Below are positions 46,439 through 57,726 of a DNA stretch of 64,000 bases, piece after piece. Position numbers and translations under genes: made by a program. Under the pieces are notes generated by a model. That model was not told where the DNA came from, made no database searches, and saw nothing but the letters and a program-made list of their open reading frames with translations. Origin of the DNA: Cohnella hashimotonis (GTDB taxonomy: Bacteria > Bacillota > Bacilli > Paenibacillales > Paenibacillaceae); contig NZ_JAGRPV010000001.1 in assembly GCF_030014955.1 (NCBI RefSeq), positions 2,976,001 to 3,040,000 of the forward strand, in the 5' to 3' direction. How positions within the stretch are numbered: the stretch's first letter is position 1; every line of letters begins with the position of its first letter.

Positions 46439-46706
46439 GGAGCTACATGGCGAGACTGCGCGACCAAGTGATGCGAAGTAGTCCTATATGGAGCTACAGG
46501 ACGAGACTGCGCGACTCACTGAGGCGAAGTAGTCCTATATGGAACTACATGGCGAGACTGCGCGACTCACTGAGGCGAAGAAGTTCTATATGGAGCCACA
46601 TAGTGAAATTGCGCGACCTGCCGATGCGAAATAGTCCTATATGGAACTTCATAGCGGGACTGCGCGACCAATTGAGAAGAAAGTCTACATAGCAATACAT
46701 GGCGAG
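46439..46706. repeat. 51-bp tandem repeat, five units plus a partial sixth
   Basis: Units begin at 46439, 46490, 46541, 46592 and 46643; the first four are exactly 51 bp and the fifth is 48 bp, with a partial copy at 46691-46706. Each starts GGAGCTACATGGCGAGACTG, or a close variant, and ends near TAGTCCTATAT. Fifty-one bp is 17 codons, so one plus-strand frame (46447-46692, 81 codons) stays open and reads MARLRDQ..RSSPIWSY in each unit; AAGGAG sits before its ATG. Copies differ by both silent and changed codons, so coding is unproven. The array and the 12-bp repeat are the only structure in the gene-free stretch 46386-46856. Confidence 0.95.
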
Positions 46707-46800
46707 TCCCGGCCTTCCATCGGCTGATTAGGCGATTTAGCGATCCAAAGCTGCAGCGGGCGGAAGGCAAGCCCTCCCGAGTCCGGCGCGTCCTCCATCC

Positions 46801-46848
46801 CTCGGCATCGCACTCGGCATCGCACTCGACATCGCACTTGGCATCGCG
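46801..46848. repeat. Four tandem copies of a 12-bp unit
   Basis: CTCGGCATCGCA occurs twice exactly (46801-46824), followed by CTCGACATCGCA and CTTGGCATCGCG. It ends 9 bp before the LacI-family gene stop. Confidence 0.95.
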
Positions 46849-46856
46849 TTATCGCG

Positions 46857-47870
46857 TCATAGTTGGCGCACCGAGCGCCTCACGATCAGCTCCGCTGGCA
46901 GCACGATCTTGCGCCAGCCCGGGGCCTGCTCGTCGCGCGACTGGATCCGGTCGAGCAGCATTTGCATGCCGAGATACCCGAATTGATAGGCCTGCTGCGA
47001 GATCACCGTCAGAAACGGGTCCATCTCGGCATAAGAGGCCAGCTCGTCGAAGCAGACCAGCGACGCATCCTCGGGCACGCGCAGCCCGCGGGACCGTAGC
47101 GCGCGCATCAGCTCGACGGCCAGCACGTTGTTGCCGGCGACAAACGCGGTAGGGAGGGGCCGCATGCGGTCCAGCCACGCCTCGATGACCGTCAGGTCGC
47201 TGCGCGGCCCGAAGCTCGTCTCCAGCACGAGTGCTTCGTCATACGTGAGGTCGTTGAGCTTAAGCGCTTCGCGATAGCCCTCGAGCCGCTCCCGGGCGCT
47301 TGAGATCGTGCGCGAGCCGTTGATGAGCGCGATCCGGCGATGGCCGCCGCCGACGAGCTGCTTGACCAGCTGGCGCGCGCCTTCCTTGCTGTCGCCGAGC
47401 ACCACGTCGCTGTCCATGCCCGGCACTTCGCGGTCGAGCAATACGAACGGCACGCGGTGTCGCCTCAGCATCTCCAGATGCGGGAGAGATGCGTCCCCGG
47501 CAGGGGCCAGCAGCACGCCGTCGGCCCTTGTCTTCAGGACGGCGTCGATATAGTCGTTTTCCTTCTCCAGGTCCTCGTCCGTATTGCCGAACAGCAGCCG
47601 GTAGCCGTGCTTTTTAGCCGCATCCTCGGCACCGCGCGCAAGCGTCGTGTAAAAAGGATTCGTAATATCGGTGATCATGAGAAATAGCAGCCGCGTCTCC
47701 TGAAGCACGAGACTGCGCGCCATCTGGTTCGGGACGTAGCCGAGCTCGTCCATGACGCGCTTCACTTTTGTCCGCGTTTTCTCACTGATACGTCCTGCGT
47801 TATTGATAACTCGAGACACCGTCATTGCCGAGACGCCGGCTTTTTCCGCGATATCGTAGATGGTGACCAT
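46857..47870 (-). CDS. LacI-family transcriptional regulator, probable fucose operon repressor
   Basis: The 337-residue regulator has the LacI helix-turn-helix and hinge (MVTIYDIAEKAGVSAMTVSR then VINNAGRISEKTRTKV, GYVPNQMARSL) and a periplasmic-binding-like effector domain (~60-337; FLMITDITNPFYTTLARGAE, LINGSRTISSARERLEGYRE). It is divergent from fucI with a 136-bp shared region that holds a promoter, a palindromic operator candidate and a cre-like site. Sugar or sugar-phosphate binding is implied by the context; direct evidence is absent. Confidence 0.93.
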   Translation of the reverse strand: MVTIYDIAEKAGVSAMTVSRVINNAGRISEKTRTKVKRVMDELGYVPNQMARSLVLQETRLLFLMITDITNPFYTTLARGAEDAAKKHGYRLLFGNTDEDLEKENDYIDAVLKTRADGVLLAPAGDASLPHLEMLRRHRVPFVLLDREVPGMDSDVVLGDSKEGARQLVKQLVGGGHRRIALINGSRTISSARERLEGYREALKLNDLTYDEALVLETSFGPRSDLTVIEAWLDRMRPLPTAFVAGNNVLAVELMRALRSRGLRVPEDASLVCFDELASYAEMDPFLTVISQQAYQFGYLGMQMLLDRIQSRDEQAPGWRKIVLPAELIVRRSVRQL

Positions 47871-47932
47871 GCGTGTCCAATCCTTTCATAAAGCCGCCAT
47901 ATGCTTAATATCTATCTTACAAAAGTCATGGA

Positions 47933-47961
47933 TTGACAGCAAGACGTTTCGTTGTTAATTT
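47933..47961 (+). promoter_or_regulatory. Promoter of the fuc operon
   Basis: TTGACA at 47933-47938 and TAATTT at 47956-47961 are 17 bp apart, 45 bp before the fucI start. Confidence 0.75.
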
Positions 47962-47964
47962 AGA

Positions 47965-47976
47965 GTTATCGGTAAC
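47965..47976. promoter_or_regulatory. LacI-type operator candidate
   Basis: GTTATCGGTAAC is a near-perfect palindrome (GTTA and TAAC arms, central CG) placed 3 bp after the minus-10 element, where a bound repressor would block initiation. It fits the central-CG operators of LacI-family proteins. Confidence 0.55.
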
Positions 47977-47978
47977 AT

Positions 47979-47992
47979 ATTAATCGCTTTCA
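47979..47992. promoter_or_regulatory. cre-like catabolite control site
   Basis: The complement strand reads TGAAAGCGATTAAT, matching 12 of 14 positions of the CcpA consensus TGWAANCGNTNWCA. Its place just downstream of the promoter suits carbon catabolite repression. Confidence 0.45.
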
Positions 47993-48006
47993 AGGAGGCA
48001 TCATTT

Positions 48007-49797
<1,791 letters not shown>

Positions 49798-49911
49798 AAG
49801 GCAGTCAGGCGAAGCCGTCCGCTCCGGGCGGCCTTCGTCGGGTTTGTTCCTTTCGTCCCTTCATCCATTCCTTTTACGCAATCATTCTACCCCCTTGGAG
49901 GTCAATCACGC

Positions 49912-50571
49912 ATGAGCGCCACTGATATTCGCAATGAGCTGTGCAAGTACGCGCGCAAGACGGTGTCGAACAAACTGGTCGTCGGGCCCGGCGGCAACTT
50001 GAGCGCCCGGCACGAGGGCAAAATGTATCTTTCTCCGAGCGGCTTCGCGCTGGACGAGATCGCGCCCGAGCAGTGGGTCGAGGTGGACATCGAGAGCGGC
50101 GACATCGCCGACATCGGCCTGCGTCCGTCGTCCGAGGTGCTGATGCACCTGTATGCCTACAGAGCCAACCCGTCCATCGGGGCGATCGTCCACACGCATC
50201 CGCCGTACTGCATCGCCTTCACGCTGGTCGAACAGGAGCTGCCCGTCATGTTCCCCGACCAGGCCGCGCTCGTAGGAACGACGACCTACGTTCCTTACGT
50301 GTTGCCGACCACCGACCGCCTGGCCGACGCGGTTGTCGCCAAAGTCAACGACTACAGCACCATTCTGCTCGGCAATCACGGTCTGGTCACAACGGGGCGC
50401 AATCTTCGCGAAGCCTACTACCGTACCGAGGTCGTCGAGGAGAGCGCCAAGATCTGGCTGATCGCGAGCGCCATCAAGACGCCCAAGGCGTTGACGGACG
50501 AAGAGTACAAGGAAATCGCGTCGCTGGAGAGCGAGGCTTATCGGATCGAGCTGCTGCAAAAAATGAAATAA
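49912..50571 (+). CDS. fucA: L-fuculose-phosphate aldolase (class II)
   Basis: The 219-residue aldolase splits L-fuculose 1-phosphate into dihydroxyacetone phosphate and L-lactaldehyde. It has the zinc site His pair in VHTHPPYC (~92-94), a further His in LGNHGLVTTG (~155), the catalytic Glu in LRPSSEVLMHLY (~75) and the phosphate-binding GPGGNLSAR (~26). Length and motifs fit FucA rather than AraD. It lies 114 nt after fucI and 15 nt before the kinase gene. Confidence 0.93.
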   Translation: MSATDIRNELCKYARKTVSNKLVVGPGGNLSARHEGKMYLSPSGFALDEIAPEQWVEVDIESGDIADIGLRPSSEVLMHLYAYRANPSIGAIVHTHPPYCIAFTLVEQELPVMFPDQAALVGTTTYVPYVLPTTDRLADAVVAKVNDYSTILLGNHGLVTTGRNLREAYYRTEVVEESAKIWLIASAIKTPKALTDEEYKEIASLESEAYRIELLQKMK

Positions 50572-50586
50572 GCGGAGGAACGGGCC

Positions 50587-52116
50587 ATGAGCGAGAAAAC
50601 GGCTGCAAGCGGCGGATCGCTGCGGGTAACCGCGCTGGCGTTCGACATGGGGGCGAGCTCCGGACGCGCCTATGCGGGAGAGCTTGGCAGGGACGCAAGC
50701 GGCATTCGCACGCTTCAGGTGGCGGAGATGCACCGCTTCGACAATGAGGCCGTGCGCGTCGGCAAGCATTTGCATTGGGACATCCTGCGCCTGCTGCAGG
50801 AGATCAAGCGGGGCATCCGCAAGACGTTCCAGGCCGGCTACGAGCCGAGGACGCTCGGCATCGATACGTGGGGCGTCGACTTCGGTCTGATCGACGAAGG
50901 CGGCGAGCTGCTCGGCAATCCGTATCATTATCGCGATGCGCAGACGGAAGGGTTGATCGAGATGCTGAGCGAACGGTTCGGCGCACAGGCACTATTCGCG
51001 TCGAGCGGTCTGCAATTTATGCCTTTCAATACCGTTTACCAGCTATACGCCATGAGCCGGACCGGATCGGTGAAGCTTGCCGCGGCCAGGACGCTGCTGC
51101 TGACGCCGGATCTGCTGACCTATCTGCTGACCGGCGTGCCGGCCTGCGAGTTCACGATGGCGACGACGACGCAGCTGTTCGATCCGCGTACGCGCAGCTG
51201 GAACAAGGAGCTGATGCGAGAGCTCGGCATCCCGGAGACGCTGTTTCTCGAGCCCGTCGCGCCCGGCACCCGAATCGGCAAACTGTCGGACGAGGTGCAG
51301 GAAGAGTTGCGGATTCCACCGGTCGAGGCGGTGGCCGTAGGTTCGCACGATACGGCGTCCGCGATCGCGGCCGTACCGGCGGGAGACGAACCGTTCGCTT
51401 ACCTCGTCTGCGGCACCTGGTCGCTGCTCGGTACGGAGCTGGCGGAGCCGGTGCTGAAGCCCGAGACGCTGGAAATGTCTTTTTCCAACGAAGGCGGCGT
51501 CGGCGGCACGTATCAGCTGCTTAAAAACATTATGGGCTTGTGGATTTTGCAAGAATGCAAACGGGAGTGGGACGAAAACGGCACGCCCGTAGGCTATCCG
51601 CAGCTCGCCTTGCTTGCGGAGTCGGCCGAGCCGCTGCGCAGCTTGATCGATCCGGACGACGCGCGGTTTTACGGACCGTCCGATATGACTTCCAAAATCC
51701 GTGCCTACTGCCGCGAGACCGGCCAGCCGGAGCCGCGGGACCAGGGCGAATTCGCCCGGTGCATCCTCGAGAGCCTGGCGCTGCGTTACAGGCAGGCCCT
51801 CGAGCAGGCGGAGTCGCTCACCGGCCGCACCTTCGCCGGGCTCCATATGGTAGGCGGCGGCATTCAGAACAAGCTTCTCTGTCGGCTCTCCGCAAGCGCC
51901 ATCGGCCGTCCGGTTATCGCGGGACCCGCGGAGGCAAGCGCGATCGGCAATTTGCTCCTGCAGTTCGTCGCGCAAGGCGAAATCGCCGATCTTGCTGAAG
52001 CCAGGCGTCTCGTATCGGCATCTTTTCCGGTCGATACGTACGAACCCGAGCCAGCGGACAAGGCGTCATGGGAAGCTGCCTACGCCCGTTTTCTCGCGCT
52101 GCGTCCCGGCCCATGA
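50587..52116 (+). CDS. FGGY-family kinase, functionally L-fuculokinase, RhaB-like
   Basis: The 509-residue kinase has the FGGY marks LAFDMGASSGRAYAGEL (~16-32), LGIDTWGVDFGLIDEGG (~88-104), GSHDTASAIAAVP (~255) and MVGGGIQNKLLCRLSASAIG (~423-442). The IDTWGVDFG form and the length are those of rhamnulokinase (RhaB), yet the operon gives fucI and fucA. So it probably phosphorylates L-fuculose, or both ketoses; this is an inference. AGCGGAGGAA precedes the ATG. No transporter or mutarotase gene is in the operon. Confidence 0.85.
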   Translation: MSEKTAASGGSLRVTALAFDMGASSGRAYAGELGRDASGIRTLQVAEMHRFDNEAVRVGKHLHWDILRLLQEIKRGIRKTFQAGYEPRTLGIDTWGVDFGLIDEGGELLGNPYHYRDAQTEGLIEMLSERFGAQALFASSGLQFMPFNTVYQLYAMSRTGSVKLAAARTLLLTPDLLTYLLTGVPACEFTMATTTQLFDPRTRSWNKELMRELGIPETLFLEPVAPGTRIGKLSDEVQEELRIPPVEAVAVGSHDTASAIAAVPAGDEPFAYLVCGTWSLLGTELAEPVLKPETLEMSFSNEGGVGGTYQLLKNIMGLWILQECKREWDENGTPVGYPQLALLAESAEPLRSLIDPDDARFYGPSDMTSKIRAYCRETGQPEPRDQGEFARCILESLALRYRQALEQAESLTGRTFAGLHMVGGGIQNKLLCRLSASAIGRPVIAGPAEASAIGNLLLQFVAQGEIADLAEARRLVSASFPVDTYEPEPADKASWEAAYARFLALRPGP

Positions 52117-52152
52117 AGAATAGTTTTCTTTCGCATCCATAACGCCATGAGC

Positions 52153-52190
52153 AACCCCGCACCTTCCCTCGATGGAAGCGCGGGGTTTTT
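52153..52190 (+). terminator. Rho-independent terminator of the fuc operon
   Basis: AACCCCGCACCTTCC and GGAAGCGCGGGGTT pair with one mismatch around CTCGAT and run into TTTTTG. Confidence 0.9.
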
Positions 52191-52365
52191 GTCTGCGATT
52201 AACCGACTGATTGGCGACATTTTTCGCCATATACATTAATTTTCCAACAAAATTCGTCTTCAAGTACTACGAATTTTGTTAACTTTTTTTTAACTTTGCA
52301 CCGATATGATTAATGGGAAACAACTTTATGGAGAGCCGGACGTGCGGCGGGGGAGGCAGTCAACG

Positions 52366-54048
52366 ATGAAATGGACGGTCGGCAAAAAGATGGTAGGGGC
52401 GTTTAGTGCCATACTCGTCGCGCTCGTGGCGCTGGGCTTTATTAGCCTGGCCAATATGAGCAAGATGAACGCGCAAGCCCAAGAGATCGGAAACGACTGG
52501 TTAAGCGGTGTAGAAACGATGAGCAACATTAAAATCGATCTGCAAGAGATTACAAATCTGTATTACCAGTCGCTAATCGCCACCGACGCAGCCGTCAAAA
52601 AGAAAGCGACGGAACAGATGGCTGCATTGTTCCCGGAAATCGAGACCAGTGTGAACGGCTATAAAAGCTCAGTAGCGAACGAAGAAGACAAGCAGCTGTA
52701 CGAGGCGCTCAAGCTCGATTGGGAAACGTTCAAGAGCAGCTACACGGCTTCGACGCAGAATGCCGGCGACAAGGGGAGCTCAAGCAAAGCCTCCGAAGCC
52801 TTCAACACGCTCGATCAGGACGTGGACAAGCTGATTGATTTCAATCACGAAGGCGCCGAGAAGAGCGTGAAGGACAACGACAACCTGTTCCACAGCAGCG
52901 CATCGCTTGTCTTCTATATCGGGATCGCCATCGTGCTGCTTGCCGTCGCGCTCTCCTGGCTGCTGATCCGCAACATTACGGTGCCGCTGAAGCAGTCGAC
53001 GGACGCCCTGAGCCGCGTGGCCGCGGGCGATCTCCAGATCTCCGTCTTCGAGTCGAAACGAACCGACGAGTTCGGCACGCTGCTGACGAGGCTGAACGAT
53101 ACGGTCGCCAAGCTGCGCAGCTCCGTCCGTCAAATGCAGGATAGCGCTTCGGTGCTCGCCACGTCTTCGATTCAGTTGTCAGGCGGATCGGAGCAGAACA
53201 AAGGTGCCTCGGTCCAAATCGCAGAGTCCGTCTCCCTGATCGCTTCCAATTCGGAAAGCCAGGCGAAGTCGGCGGCCGAATGCGACAGAGTCATGGAGGA
53301 AATGGCGGAGGGCGTGGGCAGAATCGCGGAAACGACCTCCGAGGTTGCGGAGTTGTCCGCGGGAGCGGCAGCGGCTGCCACGACGGGGACGGATCGGATC
53401 GTCAACGTCACGGAGCGCATGGCATCGCTCGAGAAGACCGTCGGACTTGCGGGCAAGCAAATTACGAGCCTGGTCGCGAAGTCTCACCAGATCGGCGAGG
53501 TTACCGGAATTATCGGCGAGATCGCATCGCGAACCAACCTGCTCGCACTGAACGCAGCGATCGAAGCGGCGAGAGCCGGCGAGCACGGCGCAGGCTTTGC
53601 GGTCGTCGCGGGCGAGGTGCGCAAGCTTGCGAACCAGACCAACGAATCCGTCGGCAACGTGTACACGCTTATCACCGAGGTACGCGAGCAGGTCGAATCG
53701 ATGTCCGCGCTGATGAGCGCGAGCATCGAAGAGGTAAATGCCGGCAGCACGGCCGTGAACGAAGCGGCAGCCGCCTTCAAGCAGATCGCAAGCGCGTCGT
53801 TCGAGGTGTCATCCCGCGTGCAGGAGGCGGCAGCGGCCGCCGAGCAGCTGGCGGCGAGCTCGGAGGAGGTATCCGCGTCGGTGTCCAACATCGGGCATAT
53901 GGCGTCCATGACCGCATCGATGACGCAGGAGGCTGCGGCTTCGGCGGAGGAGCAGCTCGCATTCAGCGAGGAGCTGGCGTCCTCGTCGCGTACGCTGTCC
54001 GGCGTCGCGGCGGAGCTCAAGCAGGGCGTTAGCGCGTTCAAGCTATAA
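52366..54048 (+). CDS. Methyl-accepting chemotaxis protein
   Basis: From ATG 52366 (GGGGGAGG ten nt upstream) the product is 560 residues: a membrane helix (~9-30), a four-helix-bundle ligand domain (~32-185), a second helix (~187-208), HAMP (~209-262) and a long coiled-coil signalling domain with the hairpin tip [20 protein letters not shown]. It senses an unknown external signal and controls CheA. The 20 codons upstream of the start also are open but unlike the family. Terminator at 54067-54106. Confidence 0.95.
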   Translation: MKWTVGKKMVGAFSAILVALVALGFISLANMSKMNAQAQEIGNDWLSGVETMSNIKIDLQEITNLYYQSLIATDAAVKKKATEQMAALFPEIETSVNGYKSSVANEEDKQLYEALKLDWETFKSSYTASTQNAGDKGSSSKASEAFNTLDQDVDKLIDFNHEGAEKSVKDNDNLFHSSASLVFYIGIAIVLLAVALSWLLIRNITVPLKQSTDALSRVAAGDLQISVFESKRTDEFGTLLTRLNDTVAKLRSSVRQMQDSASVLATSSIQLSGGSEQNKGASVQIAESVSLIASNSESQAKSAAECDRVMEEMAEGVGRIAETTSEVAELSAGAAAAATTGTDRIVNVTERMASLEKTVGLAGKQITSLVAKSHQIGEVTGIIGEIASRTNLLALNAAIEAARAGEHGAGFAVVAGEVRKLANQTNESVGNVYTLITEVREQVESMSALMSASIEEVNAGSTAVNEAAAAFKQIASASFEVSSRVQEAAAAAEQLAASSEEVSASVSNIGHMASMTASMTQEAAASAEEQLAFSEELASSSRTLSGVAAELKQGVSAFKL

Positions 54049-54066
54049 GCGAGCAAGTCCATCTTC

Positions 54067-54106
54067 AAAAAAACTGCCGTACGCAACTTGCGACGGCAGT
54101 TTTTTT
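54067..54106. terminator. Bidirectional terminator
   Basis: AAAAAAACTGCCGT and ACGGCAGTTTTTT flank a GC-paired inner ACGC/GCG region. It separates the convergent chemoreceptor and histidine kinase genes. Confidence 0.9.
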
Positions 54107-54112
54107 GACGTT

Positions 54113-55330
54113 TCACGAATGCGATCCGCTTTGCGTGAGCGGGAGCTCGACCGTAACGCGCGTGCCGGCGACAAGCCGGTTCGCGATGGATACTTCGCCG
54201 TGATGCATATGCACGATCTTCTGCACGATGGAGAGGCCCAAACCGCTACCCCCGGCTGCGCGATTGCGCGATTTATCCGCTTTGTAAAACCGTTCGAACA
54301 ATCGAGGGAGATGCTCGGCCGGAACGCCGGGACCGGTATCTTCGACATGCACGGCAACGCTGTCGCCGGTGACGGACAAAGAGATGCCAAGCGTGCCGCC
54401 TTCGGGCGTAAACTTGATCGCGTTGTGCAGCAGGTTCACCCACACCTGGCGAAGCAGCTCTTCATCGGCTTCCAATTCGCACTCGGCGAGCCGAATGTCG
54501 AGCTCCAGACGTTTGGACTGCCACTGGGGCTCTCCGGCGAGGACGACCTGCCGCAGCTGCTTGTCGAGTCTGTACAGGCGCGGCTGGTAGGGCGGTCGCT
54601 TGGACTCGAGCGTCGTAAGCTTGAGCAGGTTGTCGCTGAGCCTGGACAGGCGCTCGCTCTCTGCCTCGATGATATCCAAGTAATGCTTGCGCTGCGTCTC
54701 GGAAAGGCGATCCGATTTAAGCGCCTGCGCAAAGCCTTTGATCGACGTGAGCGGCGATTGAATCTCGTGCGAGACGTTGGCTACGAACTGCTGCCGCATA
54801 TCTTCGATTTGCCCAAGGTCGGCTGCCATCTGCTTGAAGTTTTTGACGATCTCGTAATATTGTCCCGCGTATCTCGGATTGACCTCCAGATTGACGTTAA
54901 AGTCGCCTTTGCCCATGCGGGACATGGCGTCGGTCAGCGTGTTTACGAGCTGCATGGCCCTCGCCTCGGGGCGGAAGAGGTATCGGATCGCCACGACGGA
55001 CAGGCCAAACAGGAAAAACGTGAAAATCAGCGTCAAATATTCGCGCAGCGTGCCTGGTATCGTAACCAGCCGGCCTGCGGCACGAAGCAAAAAGTGGGCG
55101 GCCGTCCAGAGGATGGAATAGCAAGATAGGAAAATGGAAACGCCGGTCAAGAAATGCAAGGGAGCTGGCAGCCGCTCGAACCATGCCCGCGTCCCGCCGG
55201 CCGCAAGCGCTTCGCTTCTACGCTGTTCGCGCATGCGCGCCTCGAATTGCTTTTGCAGTGCGCGATATTCCTTATGAGTCTGCGTGAAATGGCGCCATAG
55301 CCGGGACATTCTCGATAAGCCCCGATTCAA
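54113..55330 (-). CDS. Sensor histidine kinase, HssS-like
   Basis: The 405-residue kinase has two close membrane helices (~60-80 and ~98-120) with only a short external loop, a HAMP-like region (~125-180), the H-box FVANVSHEIQSPLTSIKG (~183-200) and the HATPase_c motifs NLLHNAIKFTPEGG, DTGPGVP and GGSGLGLSIVQKIV. TTG 55330 is coupled to the response-regulator stop (TTGA) with GGAGGT 6 nt before it. The tiny loop suggests sensing within the membrane. Partner regulator is directly upstream in the operon. Confidence 0.9.
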   Translation of the reverse strand: MNRGLSRMSRLWRHFTQTHKEYRALQKQFEARMREQRRSEALAAGGTRAWFERLPAPLHFLTGVSIFLSCYSILWTAAHFLLRAAGRLVTIPGTLREYLTLIFTFFLFGLSVVAIRYLFRPEARAMQLVNTLTDAMSRMGKGDFNVNLEVNPRYAGQYYEIVKNFKQMAADLGQIEDMRQQFVANVSHEIQSPLTSIKGFAQALKSDRLSETQRKHYLDIIEAESERLSRLSDNLLKLTTLESKRPPYQPRLYRLDKQLRQVVLAGEPQWQSKRLELDIRLAECELEADEELLRQVWVNLLHNAIKFTPEGGTLGISLSVTGDSVAVHVEDTGPGVPAEHLPRLFERFYKADKSRNRAAGGSGLGLSIVQKIVHMHHGEVSIANRLVAGTRVTVELPLTQSGSHS

Positions 55331-55998
55331 GCGAGCACCTCCAGCCGGTACCCGAGTCCCCGGATCGTCGTGATCCGGAAGCCGCAATCGTCGGGGAACC
55401 TCTCTCGCAGACGCTTGATGTGCACGTCTACCGTACGTTCGTCGCCTTCATAGTCGAAGCCCCAGATCTGCTCGATGAGCTGATCGCGGGAGAAGGTCTG
55501 GCCGGGATGGCTCGCCAGCTTGAACAGCAGCTCGAATTCCTTGAGCGGCAGCGTGAGCGGATGGCCGTCCAGCTCCAGCTCGAACGTCTGGCGGTTCATC
55601 AGCACGCGGCCGATCTGCGTCTGGTGGGATACGGCGATTTTGTATCTGCGCATGAGCGCCTTGACGCGGACGACCAGCTCCGCAGGCTCGAACGGCTTGA
55701 CCATGTAGTCGTCCGTGCCGAGCTGGAAGCCCTTGACCTTCTGCGCGGTCTCGCCCATCGCGGTGAGCATGAGCACGGGCAGCTCGTAGTGCGTCCGCAG
55801 CTCGCGGCACAGCTCCCAGCCGTCCATGTTCGGCATCATAATGTCCAGCACGACCAGATCGAACGGCGAGTCGGCAAGCAGGGCCAGCGCTTCTTGTCCG
55901 TCCGTCGCTTCCTGGATCTCGAAGCCCTCGGCCGACAGGAAGTGAGCCAGCAGTTCGCGGATATGCGGATCATCGTCTACAATAAGAATGCGCGCCAT
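55327..55998 (-). CDS. OmpR-family response regulator, HssR-like
   Basis: The 223-residue regulator has a receiver domain (~1-115; acidic DDDPHIRE, phospho-Asp52 in VLDIMMPNMDGW, Thr/Lys in MLTAMG and VKPFEP) and a winged helix (~130-222; IEQIWGFDYEGDERTVDVHI). The last stretch is very close to HssR, the heme-responsive regulator, but no HrtAB efflux genes are here, so heme sensing is not claimed. AAAGGTGG precedes ATG 55998. First gene of the two-component operon. Confidence 0.93.
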   Translation of the reverse strand: MARILIVDDDPHIRELLAHFLSAEGFEIQEATDGQEALALLADSPFDLVVLDIMMPNMDGWELCRELRTHYELPVLMLTAMGETAQKVKGFQLGTDDYMVKPFEPAELVVRVKALMRRYKIAVSHQTQIGRVLMNRQTFELELDGHPLTLPLKEFELLFKLASHPGQTFSRDQLIEQIWGFDYEGDERTVDVHIKRLRERFPDDCGFRITTIRGLGYRLEVLA

Positions 55999-56157
55999 AA
56001 GTATCGGCCACCTTTTTGGATTCGGATTGGATAGGCTTACGCAGGTGACGTTATCTGAATTAGCCTGCAGTGTCGTACATATTTTGACGCGGTAATGTGA
56101 ACTGAATATGAATCCTATTATGCTACAAGATCAATCCATTGAGAAAGGGGAATGGAA

Positions 56158-57162
56158 ATGACTTCAAGCGGCCAGGCCGTTCGCGGCAGGTTCGCGCCTA
56201 CGCCGTCCGGTAGACTGCATCTGGGCAACGCAATGACGGCGCTGCTTGCTTGGCTGCAGATTCGTTCCGCGGGCGGAGAAATGGTGCTTCGGCTGGAGGA
56301 TTTGGACCGGCAGCGCTGCAGGCCGGAGCTCGCCAAGCTGCTGCAGGGAGAGCTCAGATGGCTCGGTCTGGACTGGGACGAAGGGCCGGATGTCGGCGGT
56401 CCTCACGCCCCCTACGAGCAGAGCGGGCGCACGGCCCGGTACGAACGCGTGCTGGACGAGCTGCAGCGGCAGGGGCGCTTGTATCCGTGCTATTGCAGCC
56501 GCGCCGATCTGCAGGCTGCGGCCAGCGCGCCGCATGGTCTCGACGCCGAAGGACCGGCTTATCCGGGCACCTGCCGGCAGCTGACCGCTGCCGAACGCGC
56601 GGAACGAGCGCTGCGCAAGACGCCGTCGCTGCGCTTTGCGATGGACGAAGAGGCGACCTATCGATTCGAGGACGGGATCGCGGGCGAGACCGCATTCGCC
56701 GGTGCGAGCAGTGGGGACTTCGTCGTGCGGCGCGCGGACGGTATCGTGGCGTATCAGCTTGCCGTCGTCGCCGACGATATCGAAATGGAAATTACAGACG
56801 TGCTGCGCGGCTGGGATCTGCTCGACTCGACGCCTCGGCAGCTGGCGCTGTATGCCGCGCTTGGAGCCACCCCGCCGCGCTTCGCGCATTCGCCGCTCGT
56901 GCTCGGCGCGGACGGCAGCCGTCTTTCCAAGCGGCACGGGGCGGTGTCGCTCTCGGAGCTTCGCGAACAATATGACGTCCGGGCCGAGCGAATCGTCGGT
57001 TTTCTAGCCTGGCTTGCCGGCTTGCACGATCGAATCGAAGAGCTGAAGCCGGTCGAGCTGCTCGCTACCTTCGATCTATCCGCCGTGCGCCGGCAGGCGG
57101 TGACGCTACCGGACAGGTGGATGGAGCTGCTATCCGGCGGGGACACAGGGACTACATTTTAA
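56158..57162 (+). CDS. gluQ: Glutamyl-Q tRNA(Asp) synthetase
   Basis: The 334-residue protein has the truncated GluRS layout: GRFAPTPSGRLHLGNAMTAL (HIGH equivalent HLGN), zinc-binding CYCSRADLQ with YPGTCR (~113-135), and the RLSKRHG KMSKS-type loop (~258-264). It lacks the anticodon-binding domain. It attaches glutamate to queuosine in tRNA(Asp). ATG 56158 lies 7 nt after AAAGGGG; ATG 56152 is too close. GluQ is widespread in proteobacteria and less common in Bacillota. Next gene is a GNAT enzyme. Confidence 0.93.
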   Translation: MTSSGQAVRGRFAPTPSGRLHLGNAMTALLAWLQIRSAGGEMVLRLEDLDRQRCRPELAKLLQGELRWLGLDWDEGPDVGGPHAPYEQSGRTARYERVLDELQRQGRLYPCYCSRADLQAAASAPHGLDAEGPAYPGTCRQLTAAERAERALRKTPSLRFAMDEEATYRFEDGIAGETAFAGASSGDFVVRRADGIVAYQLAVVADDIEMEITDVLRGWDLLDSTPRQLALYAALGATPPRFAHSPLVLGADGSRLSKRHGAVSLSELREQYDVRAERIVGFLAWLAGLHDRIEELKPVELLATFDLSAVRRQAVTLPDRWMELLSGGDTGTTF

Positions 57163-57183
57163 ACAGAAGGAGACTTGTCTACG

Positions 57184-57723
57184 ATGCCGCACATTATCGG
57201 CCAGCGCGTGCGCCTGCGCGAATACCGCCATGAGGATCTGGTGCCGATCCGCCAGTGGGTGAACGACGAAGCGATAACGGGGTTTTTGTCGGATATTTTT
57301 TTGTTTCCTCACGGTCTGGAGTCGACCGAGGGCTTTCTCGCCGATATGATGGACCAGCGGCCGGACAATCGGAGCTTCGTCATTGCGGAGGCCGACACGG
57401 AGCTTTATATCGGGCAGATCGGTCTGGACAAGATCGATTGGAAAAACCGTTATGCGGTCATCGGTATTGTCGTCGGCTCGATCGAGCGCTGCGGCCAAGG
57501 ACTGGGGACGGAGGCGATGCGGCTGCTTTGTTCCTATGCGTTCAAGGAGCTCAATCTCAATCGGCTGGAGCTGGAAGTGTACGATTTTAATGAACGGGCT
57601 TATCGCAGCTATTTGAAATGCGGTTTTGTAGAGGAGGGCAGACTGCGAGAAAAGCTGTACCGAAACGGGCGATATGCGGACGTGATTCAAATGGGATTAT
57701 TGAGGTCGGAATGGACTGAATAA
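57184..57723 (+). CDS. GNAT-family N-acetyltransferase, RimJ/RimL/SpeG-like
   Basis: The 179-residue protein has GQRVRLREYRHEDLVPIRQW at the N-terminus, YAVIGIVVGSIERCGQGLGTEAMRLL (Q-x-G-x-G acetyl-CoA loop), and LELEVYDFNERAYRSYLKCGF with the RDGRYADVIQMGLL-type tail (RNGRYADVIQMGLL). These fit protein- or polyamine-acetylating members of the family. ATG 57184 lies eleven nt after AGAAGGAGA. Acceptor not predictable. It is the last gene before the dif-like site at 57727. Confidence 0.9.
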   Translation: MPHIIGQRVRLREYRHEDLVPIRQWVNDEAITGFLSDIFLFPHGLESTEGFLADMMDQRPDNRSFVIAEADTELYIGQIGLDKIDWKNRYAVIGIVVGSIERCGQGLGTEAMRLLCSYAFKELNLNRLELEVYDFNERAYRSYLKCGFVEEGRLREKLYRNGRYADVIQMGLLRSEWTE

Positions 57724-57726
57724 TAA

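Noticed and set aside
46439..46706. CRISPR array interpretation of the 51-bp repeat
   Set aside because: The whole unit repeats, including the part that would be a spacer.
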